Assembly: GCA_030272585.1 (NCBI GenBank)
Contig: BSYQ01000006.1
Span: forward strand, 5,667,001-5,731,000
DNA length: 64,000 bases
Source of the DNA: Bryopsis sp. KO-2023
Lineage: Eukaryota > Chlorophyta > Ulvophyceae > Bryopsidales > Bryopsidaceae
Direction of reading: 5' to 3'
Shown: positions 18,101 to 28,485 of the stretch, one piece after another
Position numbering within the stretch: the first letter of the stretch is position 1
Layout: every line of letters begins with the position of its first letter
The notes under the pieces: model-generated
Seen by the model: the letters and a program-made list of their open reading frames with translations, nothing else
What the model was told of the DNA's origin: nothing
The model's database searches: none
Position numbers and translations under genes: made by a program

Positions 18101-18513
18101 CAATATATGTGTTCATCAGATTGAATATCGTCTGCGCGATTCCAGATTTGCCTTGCAGCCTATCCCTGCACAATAAAAATGGAAGTTGATGCTCGACTGC
18201 ATTCCGACGACTTCAAAGTAATCAGTGGTGAAAGACGTCCGACAGGGTGATATAGCCCTGCGGAACGGTTTCTGCCGCACCGGCGCATGATGTGGGGTGT
18301 GTGTAGTCGACTCGGAGGATCCCGCTGGTGCGTTTCCAGCAACAAGGGAGCTTTCTCTTCGCCATACTTGTCGGTTTCTTCCACGGACGGTGGCTCTGGA
18401 GACTTGGGCATTGTGGTGGCGATATGCTGGAAGTTGTTTGAGAGGGGGGGGATTTTGTACAGTGGGTGCGGAATGACCACTTGTGGAGGCGGTGCAAACG
18501 TGGTCACAGTCAT
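15157..18513 (-). CDS. AAAP-family amino acid transporter (vacuolar AVT/SLC36-38-like)
   Basis: Seven minus-strand exons: 18513-18281, 18165-18095, 17964-17856, 17430-17324, 16849-16722, 16318-16034 and 15756-15157, all in phase, giving about 510 aa. A Pro-rich cytoplasmic N-terminus with an acidic EEKAPLLLE precedes about eleven helices. Helix 1 has the family signature IFNLMNTYIGSG-MMSLPHGF. Further hallmarks are ISGWRTLTEVSRHELG, IVNNFGILIVYLIVIGDVL, and FSILWFAYIGYYNIPPL followed by MNELKD, the conserved helix-6/7 loop of AVT and SLC38 proteins. Such carriers export or import neutral amino acids at the vacuole/lysosome or plasma membrane with protons or sodium. The location here is inferred. 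The ATG is preceded by a possible 3' splice site (TTACAG, 18516-18521), so a 5' UTR exon is possible. The first intron has a weaker GTGCGG donor. Confidence 0.9.
17741..17758 (+). other. G-run cluster (G5-A-G5-T-G6)
   Basis: Three long G runs separated by single bases lie in the third intron region of the AAAP transporter, so they are C-rich in its transcript. Run lengths of five or six could fold as a G-quadruplex on the plus strand DNA. Function is unknown. Confidence 0.5.
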
Positions 18514-19188
18514 ACCTGTAAGTAAAATCTTCGACAAATCTGATAATTGGGATAATCTTGCCTGTCCTTAAATTATTGTCATTATTAAATTATTAATTGC
18601 CTGTCCTGTGACTGACTGCGTTCGCCCCACATGGCCACGTCGAAATTTTCCAGACAAACGCCGAAAAAATCCAGCTTGCGTCTGTGACCGCCTCGTCGAC
18701 ATTTGTCTCAAAAACTTTGTTTTTTCCGTCCAAAAGGGAAATTTCTGACGGCTAGATGATGCGACAAGGGGATGGTATTTTGTTATGAGGTTTTCTAGTG
18801 GTGTTTTTCAGGCAGACTAATATTACACCCACCCTGCATCAGAATCCAATGGGTTGTGCATCTCAACTGATGCAAATGGATGCAATCGCTCTCATCCCAC
18901 AGGAAAAGAAACAATATTAATACCTGTGCTATCTGTACTTTTTTCAGGAGGTCCACAGCCAACTTCCTTCCCCTTTTTTTTTTTAAAGCTGATATTACAC
19001 CCACTTGCCCAGAACCCCTAAAACAAACCCACTAAAACTAATTTCCTTTTCTTGGTTTTTGACAGCTGTTGAGGCAGATTTTCGCGCAGGGCCAGAGGAA
19101 GAAGTCAACACTCGCCCTATGGAATCTAGCCTTTTACTTCAGGACATTCCCATTAGTAGTTAAGAAACATGTTATGGTTTTCCAGCGA
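18514..19188. other. intergenic: AAAP promoter / HOP2 3' flank
   Basis: The genes on both sides are transcribed on the minus strand. The 12-mer ATATTACACCCA occurs twice (around 18821 and 18987) on the plus strand. Otherwise there are only short homopolymers and no convincing exon. Confidence 0.4.
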
Positions 19189-21738
19189 TCACTTGACTCT
19201 CCTGCGTTTTGGGGCCAATCTGGTCAACTCCTCGAAGGACACCCCACAAGCTTCGTCAGTGTCCACTCCGATCTCTTCGAAAACTTCCGAAGTCTTTCTG
19301 TCTAAACCATCTGACATCGTGCTCCTGTAAGCCAAGAATATCAAAAAGTCTTCAAACGAACCATATACATGCATATTACAAATTATATGGTATATATGGT
19401 AGGCAGCAAAAGTTCGTTCACAAATTTTTGGGCAGTGGATGGACCGAGCAGGCTATCAGTTTCAAAAAATAAAAAATATATGGTGAAAAAAAGTGGCAAA
19501 AGAAATTGGTAGACAGAGCGATTCAGGATCTGCCCTTCATATATATGTATATACATAGATATCATATTCCTCAATATTCACCATATTTCCTTGAAAACCC
19601 CTTTTCGCTTCCTCCACTGGCTGAGAAAATTGTCCAAGTCCTGAAATGAAGCCAAAAGAAACCATCAAGATCCCTGTGAACAACTACCATCAGACAAATC
19701 AATCCATCAGTGTTACCGTAAAATCCGTTCCTGGATTTTTTTGCACAAGCAGGGTCTCTCAGCAAGCTGAAACAAAGAAATTTCAGTTTGGAAAAGTCCT
19801 ATGGCCAGTTCTTACCAATGATGTACCATTGATGTATAATACTTTTTTGCTTCTTCCTTGGTAGAACAAGTCTAAGGAATTCCACTTGGGGAAAATTTTT
19901 CACTCAAAAATACCCAGCCAGAAAGAAGCAAATATCAAAGAAAGAAGGAAGCAAAAACTATTTTAGAACTGTTTCATTTTTCACAACTTAAAAAAAAGTC
20001 ACCTTTTGGACTTTTTCCTTCTCTTCGTCGGTCACCAATGTGGCTGTTTCCTTCAAGGATTGCACTTTGCGTTCCAGGGTTTGAATCTGAACAGGCCATA
20101 CACAGAAAATCACACCATAATCCTTTTTTTTACTGACATGCAAGAGCTTCCACCCTTCTCAGGTGGAAACCCCTCATGGACTGAATTGAGAAACGAGTTG
20201 AATGATGTTTCAATGTCGCCTGGACCGTTCACAAAGGAATTAACCGTGCCTGCAAACAAGTTTGACCGGGGAGAGCAGAATAGAAAAGGAAAATGATCCA
20301 CAACCAAAAGCCCCCGCCGCCGCCCCCCCCCCCACACACACTCGCACACATATGAATCCGTGTTCCTTTTTATTTAATTTTGATAGTGAAATCCACAGCA
20401 CCCGCTTTCTTGTACCTTTGCCTTATGTGCAGTCAGTTGAGCATCGATTTCATCCATTGTCAGTGTTGTTCGTAAAGCATTCAGCTCTGAAAAATAAAAA
20501 TATAGAACAAAGAAAATATTTTATTTGTCCGAAAAAAAAATGATGGAGGAGAGGAATAGAATAGAAAGCATGAAAATAAAAACCTTGAAAGAATCACAAG
20601 CGAGGAAAAAAATCATGGATCAATCCATGAACACAATTCACTATTTCAAAGCAAGTTTCTCCGTTCTAATTGCATCATGAAAGTAACAATCACTGAAGCA
20701 TTTTTGCCCACTGAGCCATTGCTCTGTAAGGAAAAAACTACATAAAATAACAAGACAGTAAAAATAACCAGATATGTCGACAGAACAAACAACTGGAAAA
20801 TAAAATGCGCGTTGACTATCATACTGTTCTTGGAAGTATAGGGCTGATATAACAAAAATTCAAGTTCAAACATGTGTACTGTTTTGGTTTTTTCCCCTGG
20901 GGAATCGGACAGCCACAACTTGATCTGACCGATCCATTATCATCTGAATTACCTGATTCCAATTTCAACAATGCCTCGGCATTGACCTTGGATTCCTGTT
21001 TTTGTTTCTCGAGGTTCGCCCGTTGGCTATCTTTTTCCTACTTAACATCCCATAAAATCTGCAATCATAAAGCAATAAGCATCACAGAAGAAAAAAGTGC
21101 TACTTCACACAAAGCCTTCCGAATATATTATTCAAATTCTGTTTTTTGCACCGGCATTTCCTTATAAATTGTCCAAATCAAAGCAGGTCAGTTTACATTG
21201 CAGTCTTGTTTCGCTTTCCATTGCAAGCTGAGATTCATTTTTTTGGATATTACCTCCTTTGTCAGCACCACCAGCCCCTCTTGAACAGCCAAATAAATTT
21301 TCGTCTTCCCAAACTCCTGCAAAATGCAGACACCAACCTGCTGGGCAAACTTCATATTTTTTCTCAAAGTAATACACTTGTAATATCTGCTATTACTCAT
21401 ATGTATATTCGCCACTGCTTTCTGACAAGAAAAGCCTCCTAAGAAGATCTCAGTCAAAGGGGTGCGTTTCCGCCGCCCACCCTCCACTTCGAAGAGCGCT
21501 CCCTCTGCTGTACAGTAAATCTTTTCTCCACACTAGGGAACAATACAGAGGTGCAGGACGAGCTCCGCTGTGTTTTCACCTTGACGCGAATCTTTCCAGC
21601 TTCGGAAAGACTATCCAAAGTTTTCTGAACTTGGGTCTTTTTGATCCCAAACTGCGCGACGAAGTCGGTGACTAGCTGCGTGCTGAACGGCTTGTTTTGC
21701 TGTCGAAGCAAATCAAACACGCGCTCTTCTACGGACAT
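19189..21738 (-). CDS. HOP2: HOP2/PSMC3IP homologous-pairing protein
   Basis: Seven small minus-strand exons: 21738-21580, 21316-21254, 21037-20953, 20486-20416, 20086-20003, 19640-19582 and 19324-19189. Joined, they give 218 aa, essentially the length of human HOP2 (217 aa). Residues 1-70 form the winged-helix DNA-binding domain (FDLLRQQNKPFS, KTLDSLSEAGKI, FGKTKIYLA). The middle is a heptad-rich coiled coil, the MND1 partner surface. The end has WRKRKGVFKEIW and SEVFEEIGVDTDE, matching the family's C-terminal cap, then a basic KRRRVK tail. HOP2 with MND1 stimulates DMC1/RAD51 strand invasion in meiosis, and all diagnostic segments are intact. MND1 and DMC1 are not in this window. Short exons split by relatively long AT-rich introns explain why it is easily missed by ORF search. 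Confidence 0.95.
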
Positions 21739-22295
21739 CCCAGCCTCGAAAAGAAAACTTCTAAAAAAACAAGAGGTTCGTGAATCAGTCGAACTGCACA
21801 GTCGCTCGCCGATATGGTTTCAACTTTCGATATGCGACACCTTGCCAACAACCTGTTTCTGGCGATTGCGCGCAACTTGTTGCATTTCACGCTGTACGAA
21901 CACTGGAGTGCAAGGATACATGAGTAAACCCCCCTCACAATTCACAATTCATCGCAACCCCCCACCCACACGCCTTCGCACTTCTGCAAAAAAACAAACA
22001 AACAGAAAGGTAAGAAAGGAGTCCTGGTGCGCGAGTCTGTTGATTGATACTGCGATGGTTTTTCGGGGTTTGGGCAGCCATTCCGAAAGTTTCAGTGGAA
22101 CTGGTTAATTTTCATGCATCCTCGACATCCAGCTTTTGGATGTAACACACAAGCTGCAGTGTGTTGTTGCTTGGGGAATTTCTTTCCTTCTTTATGTGAA
22201 GGCGTAGCGACAAGGGGGGTTCGCTCATCGCAGCCCGTCGACTCCACCTTTTCTTAGCGTGAGATTAACTGTTGTGCATTCGTCTGCGTTCAAAG
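21739..22295. promoter_or_regulatory. divergent promoter region (HOP2 / small membrane protein)
   Basis: The start codons of HOP2 (-) and the 22296 gene (+) face away from each other with 557 bp between them. CpG dinucleotides become frequent toward the right half. No TATA box or conserved operator is recognised. Confidence 0.35.
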
Positions 22296-22793
22296 ATGCA
22301 AGCACCGCTGGTTGGCGAGCTGGAGGTCCCTCCGTGCGTCCGTTCCGTGAAATTCAATGGGCGACCCAACTCTGGGTTGAGGATAACGGGCGCACGGAGG
22401 TCGTTCGTGACACTGTGGGCCGCGATATGCGGATTCTTCATGGTCGTCGGGGTATTCGGGTTCGTCGCGGTGGGAGCCTCGGATGTCGGCAAAAGGTGGT
22501 TCGGCGGCGCATGGCTATGCGTCGGTGTGCTGCTTATTGTCGGGGAGCGGTGCGAGAGGGCGAGGAGGAAGGACGCGGACATCGTTGTGGGCAGGTGGTT
22601 TATCGCCTGCTCACAACGTCCGCGTTCTTATCGAATCGGAGACGTGGAGGAGGTCGCCAGGGTGTCGACCAACGTGGAAGTCACCCTGGTCGACGGAAGG
22701 CGCGAACTGTTCTTCCGCGGTCGTCAGGTGGACGTCGCGGAGTTCGTGGCCAACTGGACGAGGGAGAGGATGTGGGCGGATTCAATGGTCTGA
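22296..22793 (+). CDS. small two-helix membrane protein with PH-like tail (orphan)
   Basis: A single-exon ORF of 165 aa starts at the first in-frame ATG (AAGATGCAAG). Residues about 32-75 form two hydrophobic helices (FVTLWAAICGFFMVVGVFGF and GGAWLCVGVLLIV) separated by a short loop. A basic stretch (ERCERARRKD) follows. The C-terminal 70 residues alternate beta-like segments (ADIVVGRWFIAC, VEVTLVDGRRELFF) and end in a helix with EFVANWTRERMW. This order, two TM helices then a PH-like fold, resembles small bacterial and algal PH-domain membrane proteins, but I recognise no named family. Two other frames are also open here because the region is GC- and CpG-rich. I chose this one for its membrane-helix pattern. 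Absence of introns contrasts with most neighbours. Confidence 0.55.
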   Translation: MQAPLVGELEVPPCVRSVKFNGRPNSGLRITGARRSFVTLWAAICGFFMVVGVFGFVAVGASDVGKRWFGGAWLCVGVLLIVGERCERARRKDADIVVGRWFIACSQRPRSYRIGDVEEVARVSTNVEVTLVDGRRELFFRGRQVDVAEFVANWTRERMWADSMV

Positions 22794-23410
22794 AAAATGA
22801 CCATTGACCGTAAAGGGAAGGGTTGAAAAACACCCAGGGAAGAAAAAAAAGTTTTTTTTTTTTTTTTGAAGGTGCTGAAATGCACCAAATCGTGCTGAAA
22901 AATGCACAACGCCCCCCAATTTTTATAATTAATCACTTATTTTTTGGAAATGATATTTTTTGCCTTGAAATATGGGCTAGGGGGTGGATGGAAGAAACCA
23001 CAAAAGAAGGGAAAAAAATGAATGAAAAGAAGGAAATCGAAGGTAGAAGAATTTCTTGGGTGAAGTTTTCTTCATGCATGCTTTAATGTGTGGGGTGGCT
23101 GGGTCAAAAGGGGAATTTTTGCAGCAAAAGATGGCAGTACAGTGCTGCTTAAGAAATGCATAAAAGAATAATGATTGTTCCTGAGAATTGGGGGCAAGAT
23201 TTTGCAGACCTGATCTCGAAGGCTGCTGGAGAAAGGGAAAACCTGCTGGGTCAGACCTGGGTGACCCGTGGAAACTATTGTCATTAAATATTTTTGAACT
23301 CTGGTATTGAGGGGTGGATTGAAGATATTGGAGAATAAAGTTAAGTTTTGGGCGGCACGGGATTGAATGGATGCCATGGACGGTTGCTGGCCCCTGCTTG
23401 AGTTTTGTGA

Positions 23411-23710
23411 TCACTCAATTTTGGACTCAAGGGCTCTTCTCTGGCTGGGGAAATTGTTAGATGAGCCAAGAATATCTTGGGGACGAGAAGAAATGAGGGA
23501 ATAAATGCGAACTGTTTCTAGAAGGGCCTGTTTCTTGGGTTTTTTCGGTGTTTTTTTTTTTTTCCCAAGAGAGGTGTAGAAATGGAACAGTGATTTGTTG
23601 CCTACATGGGGAGACCTATTATTTGGCTTGCCCGATCGGCGTTTAGTTCTCGGGGGTTTTGCGGCCTGGGGCTGGGATGTCAAAAAAGAGTCTTGGGCTG
23701 ATGTGGACAT
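23411..23710 (-). CDS. doubtful 99-aa basic protein with PIP-box-like motif
   Basis: The minus-strand ORF from the ATG at 23710 is Ser/Lys/Arg-rich and probably disordered. It contains NKSLFHFY followed by TSLGKKKK. This fits the PCNA-interacting pattern (Q)xx(L/I/M)xx(F/Y)(F/Y), except that Asn replaces Gln, and the basic flank is typical of strong PIP boxes. The ORF might be a terminal exon of a longer spliced gene, since the adjacent minus-strand frame (23414-22977) is also open, but no consistent donor/acceptor pair was found. It could equally be chance coding. No homologue is recognised. Confidence 0.25.
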   Translation of the reverse strand: MSTSAQDSFLTSQPQAAKPPRTKRRSGKPNNRSPHVGNKSLFHFYTSLGKKKKTPKKPKKQALLETVRIYSLISSRPQDILGSSNNFPSQRRALESKIE

Positions 23711-24683
23711 TGACTGGGAAGGGGATGCATTTTCAAAAAGTGCTTTGTTGTGATAACGAACTGGCAACCAGAATTGATGTATGCAAATCTTCCTTCTGCA
23801 ACTCTGGTCACCAGTGCATATCGAACGAAACTGTGGTTAATTCTTACAAGACTGAATTACAGATGTTTGGGATTCATCTCGTCATTCGCACATTCGGATG
23901 TTGCAATATCTGTCCCACCACCGCCATATGTTTAACAAGGCAACAAACTATTTTATGCAAAGATGTTGCATGACAGATCAAAAAAGAGGGAGGAAGGCTA
24001 GGATGATATATGGGAGGAGGGAACAAAATATGCATGCAAAAAATTGCATGTCACCAGCAGTATTTCTTAGCACATAAAACACACAAGAAAAAATTCTTAT
24101 TTTCAACTGACATGTAACCACCTCCATCACACGGAGATGAAGCAAAGAATATCAACACAGACAAATTACGCAGAAAACACAGTGAACATGAAGAAATTAC
24201 CGGCGTTACAAAATCCTCCCATCCCCGATTGTTTCAGTGTTCGTCCAATCCCATTTGTTTCAAACACATCCATAGATGTGGCTTCAGATATTTCCAGAAC
24301 AATAAAAATCTACCCTTCCCTGCCCCCCAAGAAACAGAAAATTTTTTCCACCAGCTCAAACCCTGGCATTTGCTGGTCAATCCTCAGCCAAAACAAAAAA
24401 AAAGGAAAATCAAGGAACGTGTCCACCATGTGAGAAAATTCGAAAAAAAAACCGTTTTTTATTTTTTTGATCTACAACAGTGGTGAGTAAGAGATATAAG
24501 AAATTGAGAATTAACCCCATCCCCCCAAGATAAAAATGATGATATGATGAAGAGCAAGAAACCTGTCTACATCCAAACACTGAACCCTTCCCCCCCCTCC
24601 CCAACTTTAACCTGCGTCCCTCTTTCCAAAACCTCCTTGCAGATGTTTCATTTTTGTGTTTTTTTAACGTTGTTTTTTTTCTT

Positions 24684-24797
24684 CTGGAAACCCACAAAAT
24701 CCAGAAAACCGTTGTTGTTTTTCTTTCTGGAAACCCATAAAATCCAGAAAACCGTTTTTGTATTTTTTTCTGGAGACCCACAAAATCCAGAAAACGC
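24684..24797 (+). repeat. 43-bp minisatellite, about 2.6 copies
   Basis: Units begin at 24684, 24727 and 24770 with CTGGAAACCCA/CTGGAGACCCA and share AAAATCCAGAAAAC. Within each unit TTTCTGGA and TCCAGAAA (or one-base variants) form an inverted repeat with an 11-base loop, so the array is a string of potential hairpins. T-rich linkers separate the hairpins. Confidence 0.85.
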
Positions 24798-25097
24798 AGG
24801 TGTTAACCCCCCTTCCCCCAAGCAAAACCGTATTGACCCTAGACAGAGTCTCCCAAGGACATTACGTCACAAACACAAACACATGCAACACTATATATGC
24901 CCCCATAATCTCAAAAAAAAACCACTTCGTGTTATCCTGCTTCCTCAAGATGCAATCTGTGTGGAATGTGATGGTAGATGATGATATAATTTCCCCCCCA
25001 ACCCCCCCCCCAAATTTGAATCATGTCACCTCCTTATCATCGTTGAAAATTTCTAAAACGCAATCGATTCCATGACCTATTTTTTTCTAACATTCCC

Positions 25098-27269
25098 TCA
25101 TTGGTCCCCCTGATGTGCGTCCACCTGAGGAGGAGCCTGATATCCACCCATGTCTGGGGAGGGCTGACTTGCACCCAAGTCTGGGGAAGACTCACTCGTT
25201 TCCATTTCAGGAGAGGCCTGATTCGATTCCCCCATCAAGCTCTGAATCGCTTCCATCTCTGGGGAGACCTCATTCGATTTCCTCACGGGGGAGGTCTGGA
25301 CCGATTCTACTTCAGGGGTGGCATGGTTGGTCGCCATATCTGGGGAGGAGGATCCTCCTGCCGACGACGATGAACCAGCCTCCTCAGCAACAGGCATGTG
25401 GATTTTAATGGCGCTGATTTTGCCTTTCTCTTCATCGATCTGTGGCTCACCCTCTGCAGCCCCGTCATGTTCCATTGACTCATCATCTTCATCCGGCAAG
25501 TACACATCCAGGAATGCAATATCATCCCTGCTCTGTTGAGCCTTGATGAATGGTCTAGACATTGTCGCATAGAACACGATCATGCAGGCAATCAGAGTGG
25601 GTGCCGTCGCCTCAGGGATTCCAGCCAGGGCTGTCAGGATCAATGCACAAGCAAAAGGGGTTCTGGTGATTCCGGTGGTGAGAGCACCCGCCAAAACAAT
25701 CGCAGGCAATGATGCTGGAACATCACTCCACCAGGGGATCCCATCGATCGAGGATATACCCCTCCCAATGCAAGCTCCCGACAGCATCAACGGGAAGATG
25801 AAACCTCCACGCAGACCCGACACTCCGGTGACAGCAATTGTGATCATCTTTGCAAACCCAATGCCAAACCAAGTCAAAGTGGTGTAGTCCCCCTGTCTGA
25901 ACGACTCCTCTCCCCAGAAACCACCTTTCGGCCAGATGTGCTCAAGAGGAACACTGGTGTCTGCCACTGTTTTCATCTCGAATTCACCCCAGAACATGGT
26001 GGTGGGCAGGAAAATTCCGATCACGCCAAAGACGAACCCCCCAGCCATTCCGGTGAGAATGGGACGCTTGCTCTCCACTAGCCCAACTTTGTGCCAGATT
26101 TTTTTGACAGTCAAGTGGACACAGGTGTACATGACTGTCAGGATCACCCCAACGAATCCCAGAACGACACCGACTGCGATGTGGGTGGTGTCCACTTCTT
26201 CCAGGACTTCATCAAAAAACCAGATCGCTCCGAATGGCTTGAGGCTCCACAGACCTCTGTACACCGCAAGGCACAACACGCTGGACGTCACAGCGTATGT
26301 CATAGTGTCGAAATGCTGGAGGCCATTGGTGTGCAGCACCTCAAATGCGAAAACCGCACCTTGGGGAGGGAAAAAAAAAAGCGATCAGTGGAATCAGAGA
26401 GGGGGGGGCATACCACATGCATTCTCTAGAAGGTGTTGTCCAATCGAGAATCAAACATTGGGCTCTCACAACTGAAACTCATTGGTTGGTGGTCCGTGAA
26501 AATCAAATGTGGAGTGCACGTGCAGCCTGCCAGCTTCAGTTTAGGTCTTATCATTGCAGGGCGCGCGCCAGAAAATCGGCGTGCGTGGAACAACGGGTTG
26601 ACAGCTATGCAAGATGACCCACCCACCTCCAAAGCTAACTCCAAAGAAGGCCGACAAACCAGCCGCCATCCCCATCAAAGTACAGCTTCTCAGCATTCTT
26701 CCCCGTTGTCGAAACACCTTTCGCGACGTCCAACTAACTATCGTCGCACAGATGGCCAGCAACGGTGCCTCAGGTCCCAGACTGGATCCAGAATTCACCG
26801 AGAACAGAGAGCAGAGAAACATCGCGGGCCCTTGTTTCAGCGGCACGAACCCGTGACTGTGGACCCTTTCGATCGTATTTTCCATATCGCCGGGGTAGCC
26901 AACATATCTACGTGCGACACCGTTCAGGGAAGCGAACAGGACTGCGGCGAAAAGGGTGTATATCCATCCTATGTCGTCCACGCTGGGGAGGTTCGACCCA
27001 GACTTTTGAGCCTTCTTCACCAACGGTGTGACGACATGCTCAGGGATATACTCCCACGTGAAAGCCATCAGCGACTCCAAGCAGAACGAGTACACCAGGG
27101 AAATCAACCCGCACGCCACTCCGAAAATTGTGCACATAATTAACAGGTTTCTCGGCGACGGATGTCGCAGATCGTCCCTCAGGGCAGCCAACTTTTCCGT
27201 GAACGTCAGTCGCTCATCGACGTCACTTTCTGGCAACAGCGGTGCCGTCGTTTCGCTGGTGTGTCCCAT
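25098..27269 (-). CDS. CLC-type chloride channel/antiporter with non-canonical filter
   Basis: Two minus-strand exons, 27269-26627 and 26359-25098, join in phase 1 to give about 634 aa. The start is the first in-frame ATG; the frame is open further upstream but without ATG. A dileucine-type N-terminus (TAPLLPE) precedes ten or more helices. GSSLGPEAP (about 161-169) occupies the place of the canonical GKEGP loop, and GGFIFP (about 399-404) matches the GxFxP motif. Leu164 therefore stands where the gating glutamate normally sits, and Glu167 lies three residues later. This variant is typical of a bacterial-type CLC branch. There are no CBS domains. The C-terminal 140 residues are acidic and contain at least eight degenerate repeats of an S-x-E/D-M-x-x-x-Q/E-S-S/P type. 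It probably moves anions across a membrane; substrate and location are not deducible. Confidence 0.88.
25101..25340 (-). repeat. degenerate coding repeat in CLC C-terminal tail
   Basis: In the CLC reading frame the tail repeats short units containing SPDM, SPEM, SPDL or similar, spaced about 10-14 residues (for example ASPEMETSES, SPDLGASQ, SPDMGGYQ). At the DNA level this shows as recurrent TCTGGGGAGG-like blocks on the plus strand. It is probably a disordered, phosphorylatable tail generated by slippage. Confidence 0.6.
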
Positions 27270-28485
27270 GGCGAAGTGTGGGGTTAGTGTCGGGGGGTGT
27301 CGGGACGTGTCGGAATCCGTTGCGCGCACAGATCTGTGGCGTGTGGGGTTTGACGAGACGAAGGGATAGTTGGTCTTATGTGATACTGGCGCTTTGAACG
27401 CTGAGGTCAACTATTGGACCCTTTACTGGCCGTAAGGTGCGGAAGGTAGCCGTATGGTGTTGTCCCCCTCATTGATGTCATGGGTTGCTGGAGCCAGGAC
27501 AGGGGCTCTTTTTCCGTTATTGGTCCATCACTCGGAGGCATTGTCTGGCTGATGGCTACCAACGCACACGAACAGCATGTTTTTAGAAGGGTATATGCCC
27601 CAGTTGACCGACATGTGGTGAGCAGTTTGTCAAGGTGAACGCCAGGACTCCTTGCAGTGGCCGTTTTCTCTGTCAGGAATTGGGCGTTCCTCTCAAAAAA
27701 CTCATGACACGTGACCGTAGCACGTGGGGAGGAGACCCGTCGACTGAAACGCTCGAATGTATTTTTGGAAACGGTGGAAAACACAAAGAGGGAGTTACGT
27801 GAATGCGCCCTTCCCACAAAAGGTCACCGGAGGGGACTGAACTCTTGGGCGAACCGTGCCTCCTTCGACGACCCTTTTTTTAGGTCGTTCCGCGTACCCC
27901 CTTTTGTTGCTGGCACCTCCCAGTGTAGGTTGTTCAGACAGACAAGTGAGTCACGTCGGGTAGCCGGCACTGGTGAAGAGCACTTATTCCGCTTATCAGT
28001 TTGTTCGTTCCTCGGTTCGTTTGTGAACCAAAGAACGGGTTGTAGAATCGTTGCGTTCAATTTGCGCTCAGTCGGCAGTTGAGCAATCCAGTAACTTGCA
28101 AGAGACCATTTCGCCTCAGCTTAATGCAAATCCAGTTGTGTGTGGAAAAAACTATGGGTTTGGAACAGACGAGAACATGTGTGGATGCCGCTTATGAGAC
28201 TGGAGTGTCGAATGGCAGGTCTTTCGAGTTGCCGATTTGAAGTTGGAAAAATTTTACATCCTCATCCGTGCTCAACCAACTCAGCAGCTGTTATCGCAAA
28301 CAAACCGTGATTTCTATAACTGAACAAATGGTACATGCCAATTACCCCATCAAAATCCACCTGGAAGCATTTGCAAAAAAACGGAGGCCTCGTAAATGAA
28401 CATTGTTGGTTCAGCTCCCTCCGAATGTCCCCCACCGCTACAAATAAAAAGAGATCCCCCCCCAATGGGCGTTTTTTTGCCCGCT
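27270..28485. other. intergenic: CLC promoter / GTPBP 3' flank, CpG-rich
   Basis: This stretch, especially 27270-28080, has many CpG dinucleotides compared with the AT-rich introns elsewhere. Open frames occur on both strands (such as 27407-27817 minus) but show no domain features and no splice partner. It likely contains the CLC 5' UTR and promoter. Confidence 0.4.

Larger units (their letters stand above)
22794..25097. other. 2.3-kb region without a secure gene
   Basis: It lies between the 22296 orphan and the CLC 3' end. It holds a doubtful minus-strand ORF at 23411-23710, a 43-bp minisatellite at 24684-24797, T17 and A-rich tracts near 22850, and pyrimidine-rich CCCCCCTCCCC-type runs around 24590 and 25000. 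Remaining ORFs look random. Confidence 0.4.

Noticed and set aside
27407-27817. 136-codon minus-strand ORF upstream of CLC
   Set aside because: Could be CLC 5' UTR, but its frame ends in a stop before the CLC ATG and it shows no domain features.
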